64,000 nt of DNA from CAVVDT01 sp963747005 (GCA_963747005.1 CAVVDT010000007.1:372001-436000); one strand, 5' to 3'; positions 44,743-55,794 are shown, numbered from the stretch's first letter. Notes: a model not told the origin generated them from the sequence alone. Made by a program: numbers and translations.

Positions 44743-46278
44743 ATGTTCACGAATTCCACGCGTCATCAGCACGAGGCAGGCGGTTCGCTTCGCCGCCGGC
44801 TGACCCTTTTCACCTCGGCGGCGGCCCTGGGCGTCGCGGTGGGCATCGGCGGTGCCTATGCGGTTGCCCAGCAATCGACCACCACGGTGCCGGCGCAGGT
44901 GCAGCAGCAGGCCGTTGTCAACCCGGCCATCGCCCCGGCCGCCGGTTTTGCCGACCTCGTGGCGCGAGTGAAGCCTGCGGTCATCTCGGTGCGCGTCAAG
45001 ATCAACGAGAACCCGCAGAACACCAGCATGAGCGAGGACAGCCAGCAGAATCCCTTCCAGCCCGGCACGCCGTTCTGGCAGTTCTTCCACCGCTTCGGCA
45101 ATGTTCCCGGCATGCAGCAGCACCGGGTGCTGATGGGCCAGGGCTCGGGCTTCTTCATCTCGGCGGACGGCTATGCGGTGACCAACAACCACGTGGTCGC
45201 CAACGCCACGTCGGTCGAAGTCATCACCGACAGCGGCAAGCACTATGACGCCAAGGTGATCGGCACCGATCCCAAGACCGACCTGGCGCTCATCAAGGTG
45301 GACGGCAAGGACTTTCCCTTCGTGCGCTTTGCCGACCACGCGCCGCGCGTCGGTGACTGGGTGGTGGCGATCGGCAATCCGTTCGGCCTCGGCGGCACGG
45401 TGACCGCCGGCATCGTCTCGGCGGAAGGCCGCGACATCGGCTCCAGCACCTACGACAACTTCATCCAGATCGACGCCCCCATCAACAAGGGCAATTCGGG
45501 CGGCCCGGCCTTCGACCTCTCGGGCAACGTGGTGGGCATCAACACCGCCATCTTCTCGCCCTCCGGCGGCTCGGTCGGCATCGGTTTCGACATTCCCGCC
45601 GAGACCGCCAAGGCCGTCATCGCCCAGCTCATGAAGAACGGTCACGTGACCCGCGGCTGGCTGGGCGTGCAGGTGCAGACCATGAGCAAGGACGTGGCCG
45701 CCAGCCTCGATCTGAAGACGCTTCAGGGCGCCCTGGTCGATGAGGCGCAGCCCGCCAGCCCGGCGAGCAAGGCCGGCCTCAAGGCAGGCGACGTGATCAC
45801 CGCCGTCAACGGTGCAGCGGTCAAGGATTCCCGCGACCTCGCCCAGAAGATCGGCGCCATGGCCCCCGGCTCCAGTGTCAAGCTCGATGTCCTGCGCAAC
45901 GGAACCTCGCAGCAGATGCAACTGACACTGGCCGAAATGCCCAACCAGCCGCAGATGCAGCAGGCCATGGCCAACGGCAATGACCAGATGAGCAGCGGCC
46001 CGCGCCTCGGCCTGCAGCTAGCACCGGCCGATCAGGTCAACGGCGCCGGCCAGAACGGCGTTGCGGTGATGGGCATCGATCCCAATGGCCCGGCCGCCAA
46101 TTCAGGGCTGCGCACCGGCGATGTGATCCTCAGCGCCGCCGGCAAGAAGGTCGCCAATGTCAGCGACGTCAAGAGCGCCATAGCCCGGGTGGAAAGCGAA
46201 GGACGCAAGGCCATCCTGCTGCGGGTCAAGTCCGGCGACAATGTGCACTTCGTCGCCGTGCCGCTGAAGAAGGCCTGA
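44743..46278 (+). CDS. degP: Do family serine endopeptidase (DegP/HtrA type)
   Basis: This 511-residue periplasmic protease/chaperone handles misfolded envelope proteins. An N-terminal membrane-spanning signal (about residues 20-42) is followed by a trypsin-like domain with catalytic His150 (VTNNHVV), Asp180 (KTDLALIKV) and Ser252 (GNSGGPAF), then two PDZ domains (about 290-380 and 420-505). ATG 44743 fits a GGAGAGACG ribosome site; an ATG five codons upstream is possible. It is followed by a strong terminator. Regulation by envelope stress is usual for the family but no clear extracytoplasmic-sigma promoter was identified. Confidence 0.94.
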   Translation: MFTNSTRHQHEAGGSLRRRLTLFTSAAALGVAVGIGGAYAVAQQSTTTVPAQVQQQAVVNPAIAPAAGFADLVARVKPAVISVRVKINENPQNTSMSEDSQQNPFQPGTPFWQFFHRFGNVPGMQQHRVLMGQGSGFFISADGYAVTNNHVVANATSVEVITDSGKHYDAKVIGTDPKTDLALIKVDGKDFPFVRFADHAPRVGDWVVAIGNPFGLGGTVTAGIVSAEGRDIGSSTYDNFIQIDAPINKGNSGGPAFDLSGNVVGINTAIFSPSGGSVGIGFDIPAETAKAVIAQLMKNGHVTRGWLGVQVQTMSKDVAASLDLKTLQGALVDEAQPASPASKAGLKAGDVITAVNGAAVKDSRDLAQKIGAMAPGSSVKLDVLRNGTSQQMQLTLAEMPNQPQMQQAMANGNDQMSSGPRLGLQLAPADQVNGAGQNGVAVMGIDPNGPAANSGLRTGDVILSAAGKKVANVSDVKSAIARVESEGRKAILLRVKSGDNVHFVAVPLKKA

Positions 46279-46305
46279 CGCCAGACTTCACAAGCCGATC
46301 GAAGG

Positions 46306-46332
46306 AGGCCGGGCCATGAGCCCGGCCTTTTT
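46306..46332 (+). terminator. Rho-independent terminator of the Do protease gene
   Basis: Arms 46306-46314 (aggccgggc) and 46320-46328 form a perfect 9-bp GC-rich stem with a 5-base loop, immediately followed by five T. It lies 28 bases after the stop codon. This is the clearest intrinsic terminator in the window. Confidence 0.88.
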
Positions 46333-46345
46333 CCGTGTACGCAGG

Positions 46346-46819
46346 CTATTTCAGCAGGTCGCGGGTGAACTGGCCCGCCTTGGCCATGTCCATCTGGCCG
46401 GCGTGGCTCTGTTTCAGTGCGGCCATGACGCGGCCCATGTCCTTGAGGCCGGCGGCGCCCGTCGCCGCGATGGCCTGGGCAGCGGCGGTGCGAATTTCCT
46501 CGTCGCTCAACTGGCGCGGCAGATAGGTCTCGATGATGACGATTTCCGCCCGCTCGGCCTCGGCCAGTTCCGGCCGGCCGCCCTGATCGTAGGTTGAGGC
46601 ACTTTCCTTGCGCTGTTTGATCATGCGGGTGAGCACGCCCTGAAGGTCGGCCTCGGTGGGGGTATCGTCCTTGCCGGTGCCGCGAGACTGGATGTCACGG
46701 TCCTTGAAGGCCGCCATGATGAGCCGCAAGGTCGAAACCTGGCGTTTGGCCTGCGCCTTCATGGCCACCTTGAGGTCGGCGTTGATACGCTCGCGCAAGC
46801 CTGCTGCCATGGCCGTCAT
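46346..46819 (-). CDS. GatB/YqeY domain-containing protein
   Basis: This 157-residue protein has the helical YqeY/GatB tail domain: LRERINADLKVAMKAQAKRQ, LRLIMAAFKDRDIQ, QRKESASTYDQGGRPELAEAE and the C-terminal MGRVMAALKQSHAGQMDMAKA. In GatB this domain contacts tRNA, so a role in tRNA-dependent amidation or tRNA handling is inferred; stand-alone YqeY has no proven function. Start choice among three nearby ATGs is uncertain; 46819 follows a G-rich site. In many alphaproteobacteria a yqeY-like gene lies close to carA and dnaG, as here. Confidence 0.9.
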   Translation of the reverse strand: MTAMAAGLRERINADLKVAMKAQAKRQVSTLRLIMAAFKDRDIQSRGTGKDDTPTEADLQGVLTRMIKQRKESASTYDQGGRPELAEAERAEIVIIETYLPRQLSDEEIRTAAAQAIAATGAAGLKDMGRVMAALKQSHAGQMDMAKAGQFTRDLLK

Positions 46820-46880
46820 GCCCCCCACCAGTTACCCGGGCGCCAGTGATAGACCCCGGCGCCGCGGCTGGCAACAGAAC

Positions 46881-47273
46881 CTACAGGATGCCTTCCTCGC
46901 TGTCCTCCACGGAGATGCCGAGCCGGTCCAGGCCCTCCTCGAGATAATCGGCCAGAAGGGGAGTGCCGGTCAGGTAGTTCTCGGTCGAGTTGACCCGTTC
47001 GGCCATGGCGGTCGCCTTGGCCTCTTCCAGCTCGTCGGGCTCGTAGGTGCCGCGACCGATCCACATGAGGGCGACCAGGCTCGCCTGCTCGTCGACATTG
47101 AGGTCGGCGATGAAGGCCTTCAATTCGGCCCCCGTCGCGTCGCCGCGGCGTATTTCGAGGATGAAATCGGCATCGCTGTCGTCGCTCGACAGGTCCCAGG
47201 CGGGCACCTTGGCATCCATCTCGCGGGCGCGCACGATGATGTGGGCGACTTTTTCCGGGGCAATGTCCAGCAT
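46881..47273 (-). CDS. DUF3775 domain-containing protein
   Basis: This 130-residue acidic protein matches DUF3775, a family of unknown function. The start MLDIAPEKVAHIIVRARE (ATG 47271-47273) follows a strong GGAGGAG site. Characteristic stretches are VPAWDLSSDDSDADFILEIR and IADLNVDEQASLVALMWIGRG. The upstream open frame is longer but lacks homology. It is probably soluble and cytoplasmic. It lies divergent from carA with about 210 bases of shared promoter region between them. Confidence 0.85.
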   Translation of the reverse strand: MLDIAPEKVAHIIVRAREMDAKVPAWDLSSDDSDADFILEIRRGDATGAELKAFIADLNVDEQASLVALMWIGRGTYEPDELEEAKATAMAERVNSTENYLTGTPLLADYLEEGLDRLGISVEDSEEGIL

Positions 47274-47482
47274 TGTCGTGTCTCCTCCAGAGGGGTTGCA
47301 TCGCTGCGTTGGCCAGTCTTGGCCGGTCCGGCGGCCTTGCGCCTTGATCTTGCGCAAAGGCTTGTTGCGTTGCGTCCTTGACCGCGGCGAGGCGGATTTG
47401 TAGGTTGCGCGCGGCCCGGGCCAAGGCGGCAGTTACATAGCGCCATCCGCTGCAGCCGGGCGCATCCGGGAGATGTTGCAAC

Positions 47483-48721
47483 ATGACGCCGACGAAGGCA
47501 AAGACCCGCCCCGCCAGGGACGCGGCCGCGACCACGGCGGCCAATCCTTCCACAGCCTGGCCGGCCGCCACGGTAACGGGCCTTCTGGTTCTGGCCGACG
47601 GCACGGTGATCGAGGGCCAAGGGCTCGGGGCTGAAGGCACCGGCGTCGGCGAAGTGTGCTTCAACACCGCCATGACCGGCTATGAGGAGATCCTCACCGA
47701 TCCCTCCTATGCCGGGCAGATCATCACCTTCACCTTTCCCCATATCGGCAATGTGGGCACCAACGAGGAGGATATCGAGACCTCCAACCTGGCTTCGGCC
47801 TCAGGGGTGCGCGGGGCGGTCATGGCGACCGGCATCACCGAGCCTTCCAACTGGCGCGCCGTCAAGCCGTTCGACCAGTGGCTGAAGGCGCGCGGCATCG
47901 TCGCCATCGCCTGCATCGACACGCGCGCGCTCACCACCCTCATCCGCGAAAAGGGCATGGCCAATGCCGTCGTCGCCCACGATCCCGCCGGCCGTTTCGA
48001 CCTCGAGGCCCTGAAGGCCGAGGCGGCGGCATGGCCGGGTCTCATCGGCATGGACCTCGCCAGGGAGGTCTCGTGCCTGCAGCGTTACGACTGGGACGAG
48101 ACCTTGTGGTCGTGGCCGCTAGGCCATGGCCGGCAATCCGCGCCGAAGCATCACGTGGTGGCCGTCGATTATGGTCTCAAGCGCAATATCCTGCGCTGTT
48201 TAGCCAGCCTTGGATGCAAGGTGACGGTGGTGCCGGCGACGATGGCGGCGGAGGATATCCTGGCACTTGAGCCGGACGGGGTGTTCCTGTCCAACGGTCC
48301 GGGCGATCCGGCGGCGACAGGTGAATATGCCGTTCCCGAGATCCGGAAGCTGATCGAGGCGGGCAAGCCCATTTTCGGCATCTGCCTCGGCCATCAGATG
48401 CTGGCGCTGGCGCTGGGGGCGAAGACGAAAAAGATGCACCAGGGCCATCACGGCGCCAACCATCCGGTGAAGGACCACACCACCGGCAAGGTGGAGATCA
48501 CCTCCATGAACCACGGGTTCACCGTCGATCGGGCGAGCCTGCCCGACGCGGTGGAGGAAACGCATGTGTCCTTGTTTGACGGCTCCAATTGCGGCATCGC
48601 GCTGAAAGGCGCGCCGGTGTTTTCCGTGCAGTACCACCCCGAAGCCTCGCCCGGCCCGCAGGACTCGCACTACCTGTTCCAGCGCTTCGTCGATCTCATC
48701 GAGGCGGAAAAGCGCGTTTAG
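47483..48721 (+). CDS. carA: carbamoyl-phosphate synthase small subunit
   Basis: CarA hydrolyses glutamine and channels ammonia to CarB. The 412-residue protein has the N-terminal CPSase small domain (GEVCFNTAMTGYEEILTDPS) and a C-terminal class I glutamine amidotransferase with nucleophile Cys301 (FGICLGHQ) and the His-Glu pair in QYHPEASPGP. The N-terminus carries an extra 28 low-complexity residues before VTGLLVLADG, so the true start might be later. It is convergent with the amidase gene, and their stop codons overlap by 4 bases. carB lies about 21 kb away on the opposite strand. Confidence 0.95.
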   Translation: MTPTKAKTRPARDAAATTAANPSTAWPAATVTGLLVLADGTVIEGQGLGAEGTGVGEVCFNTAMTGYEEILTDPSYAGQIITFTFPHIGNVGTNEEDIETSNLASASGVRGAVMATGITEPSNWRAVKPFDQWLKARGIVAIACIDTRALTTLIREKGMANAVVAHDPAGRFDLEALKAEAAAWPGLIGMDLAREVSCLQRYDWDETLWSWPLGHGRQSAPKHHVVAVDYGLKRNILRCLASLGCKVTVVPATMAAEDILALEPDGVFLSNGPGDPAATGEYAVPEIRKLIEAGKPIFGICLGHQMLALALGAKTKKMHQGHHGANHPVKDHTTGKVEITSMNHGFTVDRASLPDAVEETHVSLFDGSNCGIALKGAPVFSVQYHPEASPGPQDSHYLFQRFVDLIEAEKRV

Positions 48722-50118
48722 AGCGCCGGCTTCTTCTTCATCCAGTCGTGGGCGCGCTCGTAGGCGCGGGCACAGCGCAGCACCGTCCAGTCATCGAACA
48801 TGCGGCCGACGATGTGGAGGCCGACCGGCAGGCCGGCTTCGGTGAAACCGCAAGGCACGCTGGCGGCCGGCTGCTGGGTGAGGTTGAAGGGGAAGGAAAA
48901 CGGCGTCCAGTTGACCCATTTCTTATTTTCCTCGCTGACCGGCGCCAACTTGCCGACCTCGAAGGCCGTAATGGGCAGGGTGGGGGTGAGGAGCAGGTCG
49001 TAGTCCTGCATGAAGCCGCGCATGTGGATGCCGAGCGCCCCGCGCGCCGCCACGGCGTCGAGGTAATCCTCCAGCGTCAATGACCTGGCCTGTTCGACGA
49101 CATCGGCGAGGCCGGGATCGAGGAGGGCCAGCTTGGCCTTGGGCAGGCGGCCCAAAAAGCCGCGGGCGCTCGCCCACCACAGGGTACGGAAGATGGGCGC
49201 AGGGTCCTCGAAGCCCGGCGCGACGCGGTCCACCCGGGCCCCGGCCTTTTCCAGGCTCTCGACCGCCGCATCGACCAGGGCCTTCACCTCGGGGTCGACA
49301 TCGGCATAGCCGAGGTCGTGGCTGTAGGCGACGCGCAAGCCCTTCACGCCCTTGTCGAGGCCCTTGAGGAAGGAGCGGCCGTCATGCGGAAGGCTGGTCC
49401 AGTCGCGGGCATCGGGACGGGAAATGACATCGAGCATCAGGGCGGCGTCCTCGACGCTGCGGGCCATGGGGCCCACATGGGCGACGGTGCCGAAGGGCGA
49501 CAGCGGCCAGGCGGGGACCCGCCCGAAGGAGGGCTTGATCCCGAAGATGCCGCAGAAGCCCGCCGGAATGCGGATCGATCCGCCCCCGTCGGTGCCGATC
49601 GCCAGTGCCCCCATGCCGGATGCGATGCTTGCCGCCGCGCCGCCCGAGGAACCGCCCGTCGTCTTCGATGTGTCCCAGGGATTGCGGGTGATGCCGGTGA
49701 GGGGTGAATCGGTGACCCCCTTCCAGCCGTATTCCGGCGTGGTGGTCTTGCCGAGGAGGACGCTGCCGGCCTCGCGCAGGCGGGCGACACATGGCGCATC
49801 GTCGTCCCAGTTCTGCTTGGGATCGACGGTCTTCGAGCCGCGCAGCGTCGGCCAGCCGCGCGTCAGGATGATGTCCTTGATGGTGGTGGGCACCCCGTCG
49901 ATGGGGCTTGCGGGCTTGCCCTTCTTCCAGCGCTTCTCCGAGGCCCTGGCGGCCTTCAGGGCACTGTCGGCATCCACCAGGCAAAAGGCATTAAGCTTGT
50001 CGCCCGCCGCCTCGATGCGTTCCAGCACCGCCCTGGTCACCTCGACCGGCGAGATTTTGCGCTTGCCATAGGCCCTCGACAGCTTCGCGGCCGAAAGCCA
50101 GATCAGATCCTTTGTCAC
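48718..50118 (-). CDS. amidase signature family enzyme
   Basis: This 466-residue hydrolase cleaves C-N amide bonds using a Ser-cisSer-Lys triad: Lys81 (PTTIKDII), Ser157 (TTGGSSGGAAA) and Ser181 (GTDGGGSIRIPAG). The Gly/Ser-rich signature block around 155-185 is complete. It resembles GatA but there is no gatB or gatC nearby, and the C-terminal sequence (CGFTEAGLPVGLHIVG) is typical of stand-alone amidases. The substrate is not determinable. The 3' end overlaps that of carA by 4 bases. Confidence 0.92.
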   Translation of the reverse strand: MTKDLIWLSAAKLSRAYGKRKISPVEVTRAVLERIEAAGDKLNAFCLVDADSALKAARASEKRWKKGKPASPIDGVPTTIKDIILTRGWPTLRGSKTVDPKQNWDDDAPCVARLREAGSVLLGKTTTPEYGWKGVTDSPLTGITRNPWDTSKTTGGSSGGAAASIASGMGALAIGTDGGGSIRIPAGFCGIFGIKPSFGRVPAWPLSPFGTVAHVGPMARSVEDAALMLDVISRPDARDWTSLPHDGRSFLKGLDKGVKGLRVAYSHDLGYADVDPEVKALVDAAVESLEKAGARVDRVAPGFEDPAPIFRTLWWASARGFLGRLPKAKLALLDPGLADVVEQARSLTLEDYLDAVAARGALGIHMRGFMQDYDLLLTPTLPITAFEVGKLAPVSEENKKWVNWTPFSFPFNLTQQPAASVPCGFTEAGLPVGLHIVGRMFDDWTVLRCARAYERAHDWMKKKPAL

Positions 50119-50216
50119 GTCAGCACTCCCCGTCGCCTTTTTGGAATGCCGGCCATGGTGCCTGAATGTGCTGTCACATTCCAGTCATGGAATCGCAACA
50201 CGCCGAGGGGGGTCGA

Positions 50217-51689
50217 TCAGAGGATGAAGTCCGTTGCGTGCAGGGTGAGGGTGCCGTCGAGATCGATGCGGAAGTCGCTGATCCCGTCGCCATTGACATC
50301 GCCGACGACGGCGGTATGTCCGGATGCGATGAAGGTCCGCAGTTCACCGGCCACGCCGGAAAAATGCGCACCGTCGATGAAATGAAACGCCTGATCCTGC
50401 GCAAGCTGGGTATTGGCATCGATGGGCGAGAGATTGATCACGTCCTCGCCCTGGGTGAAATCGCAGATCACGTCGCGGCCGGCCGCGCCGGGCGTGGACT
50501 GGCCGATGAAATTGAACTTGAAGGTGTCGGCACCGCTGCCGCCGATGAGATGGTCGGCGCCGCCGTTGCCGATCAGCGTGTCCTTGCCGGCGCAGCCGTC
50601 CAGGGTATCGTTGCCGGCGCCGCCGAACAGCGTGTCCTGGCCGCCGCCGCCATAAAGCTGATCGCCGGACGATCCGCCATAGAGGTGGTCCCTGCCGATG
50701 CCGCCCCGCAGCGTATCCTCGCCGTCGAAACCCAGCAACCGGTCGCCGCCGTCCCTGCCGGCCAGCAGGTTGTCCAGCCCGTTGCCGCTCAAGGTGTCGT
50801 TGGCGATGCCGCCGATGGCGTTCTCGATCTCGGCGCCATAGGCGATGGCGATGTTGTGGGTCATGTTGTCGACATCGGAATAGGTGCCGGCCGCCAGGCG
50901 CAGGCGCGATGCCGAAGTGAAGCCGGACAAATCGATGGTATCGTTGCCGCCGGCGTCCCAGATGGTGAGGATGGGATGGGTGTTCTGGGTGAAGTCGAAG
51001 ACCACGCGATCGGCCGTGGCGTTGAAGCCGTAGGTGGTATCGCCGGTGCGCGTCGAGGTGTCGACGCCGTACATCGACTGCAGCACCATGATGTCGTGCA
51101 GCATCGGCGTCTGGGCATAGCGCCAGATGCCGTCGCCCGCCCGCCAGTCGGCGCCGGTGTTGCCGGCATCGAAATACGACATCACCGTGTATTGGTGGCT
51201 GTCCTGCTGGTAGAGGGCATCGTTGTTGTAGGTCGGCGAACCGCCGTTGTAGGGACCGGGGTGATCGAGGCCGACGGTGTGGCCGATCTCGTGCAGGATG
51301 GCCATGAAGCTGTAGTCGCCGACATGGGGCGAGGTGAGATCGGTGTAGTCCGGGTTGGTCCACAGCGACCCGGCGCCCGACCAGCCGCCGGGGAAATAGG
51401 CCTGGGCATAGCCGATATTGGTCGTGGTGTTCTGGAAGGTGATGGTCGGGTTGGCGCCGGCGCCGACTTCGGTGAAGTCGATGCCGGCAACATCGCCCCA
51501 CAACTGCATGGCAAGGCGCGCGGCCTGCTGCTGGACGGCATTGAAGGGGGAAAAGCCGTCGCCCTCATAGCCCGCCGCCCAGGCCGGCGAAGCGGTGGGA
51601 AAGCCGAAGGTGACGGTGTCGCTCGACCAGTGATCGCCACTGTCGATCTGGGCGATGATCTGGGCGTTGGTCCAGGGCGCCGGTGCCAT
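50217..51689 (-). CDS. serralysin-type M10 metalloprotease with RTX repeats
   Basis: This 490-residue secreted protease has the zinc motif HEIGHTVGLDH (ligands His133, His137, His143; catalytic Glu134) and the Met-turn VMSYFD (Met170), defining the metzincin/serralysin clan. C-terminal nonapeptide repeats (GGSSGDQLYGGGGQDTLFGG) form the calcium beta-roll, and the end LTLHATDFIL is a type I secretion signal. There is no N-terminal signal peptide. ATG 51687-51689 follows a GGGAGC site; 16 codons upstream is another start. Neither an inhibitor gene nor the secretion ABC transporter is nearby. Extracellular protein degradation is the expected role. Confidence 0.93.
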   Translation of the reverse strand: MAPAPWTNAQIIAQIDSGDHWSSDTVTFGFPTASPAWAAGYEGDGFSPFNAVQQQAARLAMQLWGDVAGIDFTEVGAGANPTITFQNTTTNIGYAQAYFPGGWSGAGSLWTNPDYTDLTSPHVGDYSFMAILHEIGHTVGLDHPGPYNGGSPTYNNDALYQQDSHQYTVMSYFDAGNTGADWRAGDGIWRYAQTPMLHDIMVLQSMYGVDTSTRTGDTTYGFNATADRVVFDFTQNTHPILTIWDAGGNDTIDLSGFTSASRLRLAAGTYSDVDNMTHNIAIAYGAEIENAIGGIANDTLSGNGLDNLLAGRDGGDRLLGFDGEDTLRGGIGRDHLYGGSSGDQLYGGGGQDTLFGGAGNDTLDGCAGKDTLIGNGGADHLIGGSGADTFKFNFIGQSTPGAAGRDVICDFTQGEDVINLSPIDANTQLAQDQAFHFIDGAHFSGVAGELRTFIASGHTAVVGDVNGDGISDFRIDLDGTLTLHATDFIL

Positions 51690-51954
51690 GTCGCTGCTCC
51701 CTACTTCAATGCGGATTGCTGCCGCGGCGCCGGCCATGCCTAGGGCAATCGCGTTACGGCCCGATTGAACCGATCGCTAAGATTCTAATTGCATTGAAGG
51801 GAAGTGTCGGGGACCGGCGCCGCCGGCGGCCGCTCCGATGGCGGCCGAAACGCTCAGCACGAGGACTCTGATCCTCGCTCGTGGCGGTCGTCGGTGCGGT
51901 CTGATCCGGGCGGAAGGTGCAGCGGTGTGAATGCTCGGCTATTCAATATTCCGG

Positions 51955-52671
51955 CTAGACTTTCATTGGATTTTGACCGACTGCTTTCGACCGCGTCTCC
52001 CGCTCTCGTTCGGCGCAAATGTCCATCCAGAGCCGATAGGTTTCATCAATCATCAGATTGAGCTCATCTCTCGAATAGAGTGTCTCATACTGAGCATAGT
52101 AAGGCTTCATAACTCGTTGCCCCAAGTCGCCCCTACGAAACTGCATGATACACAATTCGGCAGTTGAGAAGTCAGGATCGTCTACACGTAATCTCTGGTG
52201 CATCATCGAAAAAACAAAGCGGCGACCAATAGGCTGAAGGCAATTAGATAATCTCTGGTCAAAGAAAATAAAATGTGGCCTACCGTCAATAACGGTGTAT
52301 AAATTCGACCAATATACAACAGATTGTCCAAATCCAACGTTCCATCGGGCGGTGTCTTTTTTGAAAGATACGGCTCGTGTTTCAATCGCGAAATCATAAA
52401 TAGCTTTAGCAACAGCAATATTGCAGGTTTGTTCCAAATCGTCTCGCGATGCCTTGGCAATTATTCTTTTTATAATCTCCCAATGAGTAACTGGTTGAGG
52501 GCCGAGCAACTCTGAATTCAAATTTAATAAATCACCGATGTTGTCACGAACCGGCTTGTAAGTAAGAGGAGGGTGACCAAGCGAAAAGGCACGCAACTCA
52601 TACTCTCTCCCGCTGGCAGGAGAGGGCGCAATTCTAGCTAAATCAATTTCAGGCAAGCGGCAAATCATCAT
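51955..52671 (-). CDS. unrecognised partner protein of a Panacea gene
   Basis: I do not recognise this 238-residue soluble protein. It overlaps the 3' end of the Panacea gene by 23 bases and has its own TAGGAGA site 10 bases before the ATG, so the two are translated as a pair. The middle is rich in aromatic residues (WNVGFGQSVVYWSNLYTVID, GRPHFIFFDQRL). The C-terminal third has charged helices (YSRDELNLMIDETYRLWMDI). No membrane helix or catalytic signature is obvious. The local base composition is very low in GC (20 of 60 bases at 52,261), unlike both flanks. By position it could be the toxin that the Panacea protein neutralises; that is inference. Confidence 0.7.
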   Translation of the reverse strand: MMICRLPEIDLARIAPSPASGREYELRAFSLGHPPLTYKPVRDNIGDLLNLNSELLGPQPVTHWEIIKRIIAKASRDDLEQTCNIAVAKAIYDFAIETRAVSFKKDTARWNVGFGQSVVYWSNLYTVIDGRPHFIFFDQRLSNCLQPIGRRFVFSMMHQRLRVDDPDFSTAELCIMQFRRGDLGQRVMKPYYAQYETLYSRDELNLMIDETYRLWMDICAERERETRSKAVGQNPMKV

Positions 52672-53188
52672 CTGGTTCTCCTATAACTGCTTCCTCCCTC
52701 ATCACTGTTTTCATTTTACCATATGCATCGCGAATTGAATTATTAGCGATTCGCAATCCAATATTAGCACTGGATCGTGCTTGTTTCACCGTGTTGTCCC
52801 ATGGGCCGCCCGGCGAGTGGGTTATGTCGACCAGTCTCCCCGCACTTAGCCCGCCGAAATTTGATACGATCGTCCCGACAACGTCGCTCACCCATGCTTC
52901 ATCTGGTTCTTCAACGATTGTCTCCTCGCGCGTCACGGGGTTCAGTTTCGTTGCTGGGCGCCGGATTTTTCTAGCTCCCTCGGACTTAAACGCCTGATAA
53001 GCCAATGGGTGCACAGGCCCGTAGGTCCATGCTTCGAATTCTCCACTAACTAGAGGACGATCATATTGGACGAGAGCCCTCGCATGCGCAAAGAAAAGCA
53101 ATTTCTGAAGGACAATGTTTGATACTTCAATGCCTCTCTCGTTCGCCATCCTGAGCATCAAATTTGCAATAGCTCTCGGGTCATGCAT
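52649..53188 (-). CDS. Panacea (DUF4065/SocA-like) domain protein, probable antitoxin
   Basis: This 179-residue protein carries the Panacea domain: RAIANLMLRMANERG, VLQKLLFFAHARALVQYDRP and FEAWTYGPVHPLAYQAFK at about residues 5-68. Panacea domains are known as versatile antitoxins that neutralise many unrelated toxins encoded next to them, and related SocA acts as a proteolytic adaptor antitoxin. The C-terminal third (ITHSPGGPWDNTVKQARSSA) is common in the family. It begins 51 bases after the ettA stop on the same strand and overlaps the downstream unknown gene by 23 bases. AT-rich composition marks the pair as recently acquired. Confidence 0.85.
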   Translation of the reverse strand: MHDPRAIANLMLRMANERGIEVSNIVLQKLLFFAHARALVQYDRPLVSGEFEAWTYGPVHPLAYQAFKSEGARKIRRPATKLNPVTREETIVEEPDEAWVSDVVGTIVSNFGGLSAGRLVDITHSPGGPWDNTVKQARSSANIGLRIANNSIRDAYGKMKTVMREEAVIGEPDDDLPLA

Positions 53189-53239
53189 CAGATTTCACCA
53201 ATTTGAAACATAGCAGGAACATCAAGCAACGCCAAGTCC

Positions 53240-54895
<1,656 letters not shown>

Positions 54896-54984
54896 GGCGC
54901 GCAGGGGTCTCCGGAGCGTTTGAGGAAAGTGTTGCCGCGCTATGTAGGCGAAAGCCGTGCCGTGGGCAATGGCGCTGGCGCCTC

Positions 54985-55794
54985 TCACATCGCCGCGACG
55001 CGGGCCTCGGCAATGCGGCGCGCCTCCTCGGCCCGGACCTTCTTCTGGTAGCGGCCTTGCACGATATCGACCAGCACCAGCGTCGCCACGACGAAATAGA
55101 AGGTCGCCTTCGACATGGCGACGATGGCAAAGCCGAAGAAGGCCAGATGCGCCAGTTCCCCGCCTTCGCTCATCAACAGGACGCCGACCAGCAACAGCAC
55201 GAACAGGCCCAGCACCTCGTACATGCGGTTCTTGCGCAGGAAGCGTGCGACATGCTCGGCCAGCGCCACCATCAAGGCGCCGGAGACGATGATGGCGGCG
55301 GTCATGACGATGAAATTGTGGGTGAGGGCAATGGCTGACAGCACCGTGTCGAAGGAGAACACCACGTTCATGGCGACGATCCACACCAGCGCCACGGCCG
55401 GCGAGCGAAGGCCGGTTCGCATCTCGTCGCCGCCTTCGAAATCGTCCACCACCAGCATGTGGAAGATCTCCTTCATGGCCGTGTAGATGAGAAAGACGCC
55501 GCCCGCCAGCACGATGAGGCTGTGGCCGTTGACCTTGGCGGTTATAATGGTGCTGTCGAAGGCAAAGAACGGGTCCTGGAAGGCCTCGATCAGGTGCAGA
55601 ACGATGAACAGCAGCACGATGCGCAGGCCGATGGCGAGGATGATGCCGAGACGGCGGACCCGGGCGCGTTGCGCTGCTGCCACCCGCTTGGCCTCGATGG
55701 CGATGTAGAGCAGGTTGTCGAAGCCCAGAACCGTTTCGAGCGCGGTGAGGATCAACAGGGTGGTGAGGTTCTGCAGGGTGAAGAGGTCGGCCAT
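54985..55794 (-). CDS. TerC family integral membrane protein
   Basis: This 269-residue protein has seven or so membrane helices and the TerC hallmark LETVLGFDNLLYIAIEAKRV near the N-terminus plus a second NVVFSFDTVLSAIAL. The two buried Asp residues in these motifs are thought to contribute to metal transport; several TerC-family members export manganese or help metalate exoenzymes. Substrate here is not established. I looked upstream for a yybP-ykoY manganese riboswitch and saw no convincing one. The gene is 89 bases upstream of ettA on the same strand. Confidence 0.9.
   Translation of the reverse strand: MADLFTLQNLTTLLILTALETVLGFDNLLYIAIEAKRVAAAQRARVRRLGIILAIGLRIVLLFIVLHLIEAFQDPFFAFDSTIITAKVNGHSLIVLAGGVFLIYTAMKEIFHMLVVDDFEGGDEMRTGLRSPAVALVWIVAMNVVFSFDTVLSAIALTHNFIVMTAAIIVSGALMVALAEHVARFLRKNRMYEVLGLFVLLLVGVLLMSEGGELAHLAFFGFAIVAMSKATFYFVVATLVLVDIVQGRYQKKVRAEEARRIAEARVAAM

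Noticed and set aside
48718..50118. Call of GatA (glutamyl-tRNA amidotransferase subunit A) for the amidase
   Set aside because: The amidase signature is shared, but gatB and gatC are not adjacent and the C-terminal region fits stand-alone amidases better.
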